The position numbers and the translations under genes were made by a program. DNA of 25,359 bases from Porticoccus sp033791605 (GTDB lineage: Bacteria > Pseudomonadota > Gammaproteobacteria > Pseudomonadales > Porticoccaceae): assembly GCA_033791605.1 (NCBI GenBank), contig JASJGJ010000028.1, positions 1 to 25,359 of the forward strand, given 5' to 3'. Under the pieces are notes generated by a model that made no database searches, was not told the DNA's origin, and was given only the letters and a program-made list of their open reading frames with translations. Below are positions 24,652-25,359 of the stretch, one piece after another. How positions within the stretch are numbered: position 1 is the stretch's first letter; each line of letters opens with the position of its first letter.

Positions 24652-25029
24652 ATGTACCTTGTTATCAAAAATGCTCATATCACCTTTGCCATCATCAGTA
24701 TCAGCTTGTTTATCATTCGGGCCTACTGGTCTGTCACAGAATCTAACAAGCTACAACAACGGTGGGCAAAAATACTTCCTCATGTTAATGACACCTTATT
24801 GCTATCCTGCGCCATTTATCTCATGACATCGATCCACCAATATCCCTTTAGCGATCACTGGCTAACCGCCAAATTTATTGCACTGTTGATTTATATTGGC
24901 ACCGGAACCGTAGCCATCAAACGGGGGAAAACACCAAGTACACGCCTATTGTTCAGTCTATTGGCCGTAGCAACTTTTAGCTATATTATTGCTGTGGCCA
25001 CCACCCATTCTCCATGGGGAGTCTACTAA
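24652..25029 (+). CDS. SirB2-family membrane protein
   Basis: A 125-residue protein with about four membrane helices (roughly residues 5-25, 45-62, 70-87, 97-115). Conserved features of SirB2 are VIKNAHITFAIISISLFIIRAYW at the start, the KILPHVNDTLLLSCAIYLM segment, WLTAKFIALLIYIGTGTVAIKRG in the middle, and the closing ATTHSPW. Length is typical. In other gammaproteobacteria members sit near release factor and prmC genes, but none is here. The ATG has a good AAGGAAAG ribosome binding site about 10 nt upstream. Function is unknown. Confidence 0.9.
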   Translation: MYLVIKNAHITFAIISISLFIIRAYWSVTESNKLQQRWAKILPHVNDTLLLSCAIYLMTSIHQYPFSDHWLTAKFIALLIYIGTGTVAIKRGKTPSTRLLFSLLAVATFSYIIAVATTHSPWGVY

Positions 25030-25062
25030 CGAAACCAAATCGTGAAAAAGAATACAAAGCAA

Positions 25063-25359
25063 ATGAATAACAGCTTCAATAGAACTCAAAGTTTGAGCTC
25101 TCTTTTTGTCTACGCCGTTCTTTTTTGGATGCAGCCTAGGCGCTGTTATTTTCGCATTGCCTCAGGCCGAACAAAGCGCTGACGAATCAAGGAAATTATT
25201 CCATCAGCTACTTTCCTCAGTGAAATTTTTTCCTTAATCATCGCCATTCAAGCCTAAAGAGAAGCGAAGAGGCAAGGACGGAGAGTGTCACCGGCACGCA
25301 CCTGAACCACTTATAGGGGGATCTGGCACTGGTTGGGCTGATTGGGAATGGCCAACCAT
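25063..25359 (+). pseudogene. Probable broken gene for a small exported Cys-type protein (runs off the window)
   Basis: Three pieces can be joined. From the ATG at 25063 one frame reads MNNSFNRTQSLSSLFVYAV, similar to a worn Tat signal (NRTQSL where N-R-R-x-F-L is usual). At the T-run 25121-25126 the sense appears to move one frame to GCSLGAVIFALPQAEQSADE and SVKFFP, where a TAA interrupts. In the same frame after the stop comes KDGECHRHAPEPLIGGSGTG and WADWEWP, which resembles the end of small proteins with C-x-x-C-x-F-F...G-x-C-x-R-x-A-P patterns that close with a DWCGE-like block. Here the first cysteines read Ser. The rest lies beyond the window, so this rests on pattern recognition. Confidence 0.45.

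Overview
The window looks like chromosomal DNA of a marine-type gammaproteobacterium of the Pseudomonadales/Cellvibrionales kind. This rests on family content: Hda, DUF2066, DUF2069, DUF3014, DUF3108, a 7Fe ferredoxin beside mutS, and a purM-purN block arranged much as I remember it from Pseudomonas. No rRNA, tRNA, CRISPR array, phage module or intact insertion sequence was found. Most of the window is housekeeping DNA; the unusual parts are the antiporter operon, one degraded intergenic island, repeat expansions in two proteins, and a broken gene at the right edge.

Region 1 (1-6419, all minus strand) is a tightly coupled Mrp/Mnh-type cation/proton antiporter operon. Read 5' to 3' it runs: a secreted Rap1a/Tai-like protein, MnhE, MnhF, MnhG, a fused MbhD-MbhE-MnhB subunit, MnhC, MnhD, a second MnhD/MnhA-like proton channel, a small two-TM protein, and the start of what looks like a third channel-type subunit that leaves the window. 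Genes overlap by 1-8 nt or lie within about 10 nt of each other, so co-translation is likely.

Region 2 (6420-7383) has no intact gene. It holds a winged-helix regulator pseudogene (internal TGA plus frameshift), then the N-terminal remnant of an IS256-family transposase (frameshifted at an A-run), then an AT-rich leader of mutS with a 10-bp inverted repeat.

Region 3 (7384-10562) holds mutS and fdxA on the plus strand, the latter with its own promoter and a strong bidirectional terminator. Region 4 (10607-13873, minus) holds sppA, a DUF2069 membrane protein, wrbA and an ArsC-like reductase. These are divergent from yihY and a TlpA-like thioredoxin lipoprotein (13984-15739, plus). Region 5 (15821-17763, minus) is a DUF2066 protein followed by hda, divergent from purM, purN, and DUF3108 and DUF3014 proteins (17928-21561, plus).

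Region 6 (21626-25359) holds a large RND/MMPL exporter on the minus strand with an acidic repeated insertion in its second periplasmic loop, a SirB2-family membrane protein on the plus strand, and a probable pseudogene of a small Tat/cysteine-type protein at the edge.

I found no convincing new multi-gene system. The most worthwhile leads are the exporter repeat insertion, the subunit make-up of the antiporter operon with its Rap1a-like first gene, and the hairpin over the yihY ribosome binding site.
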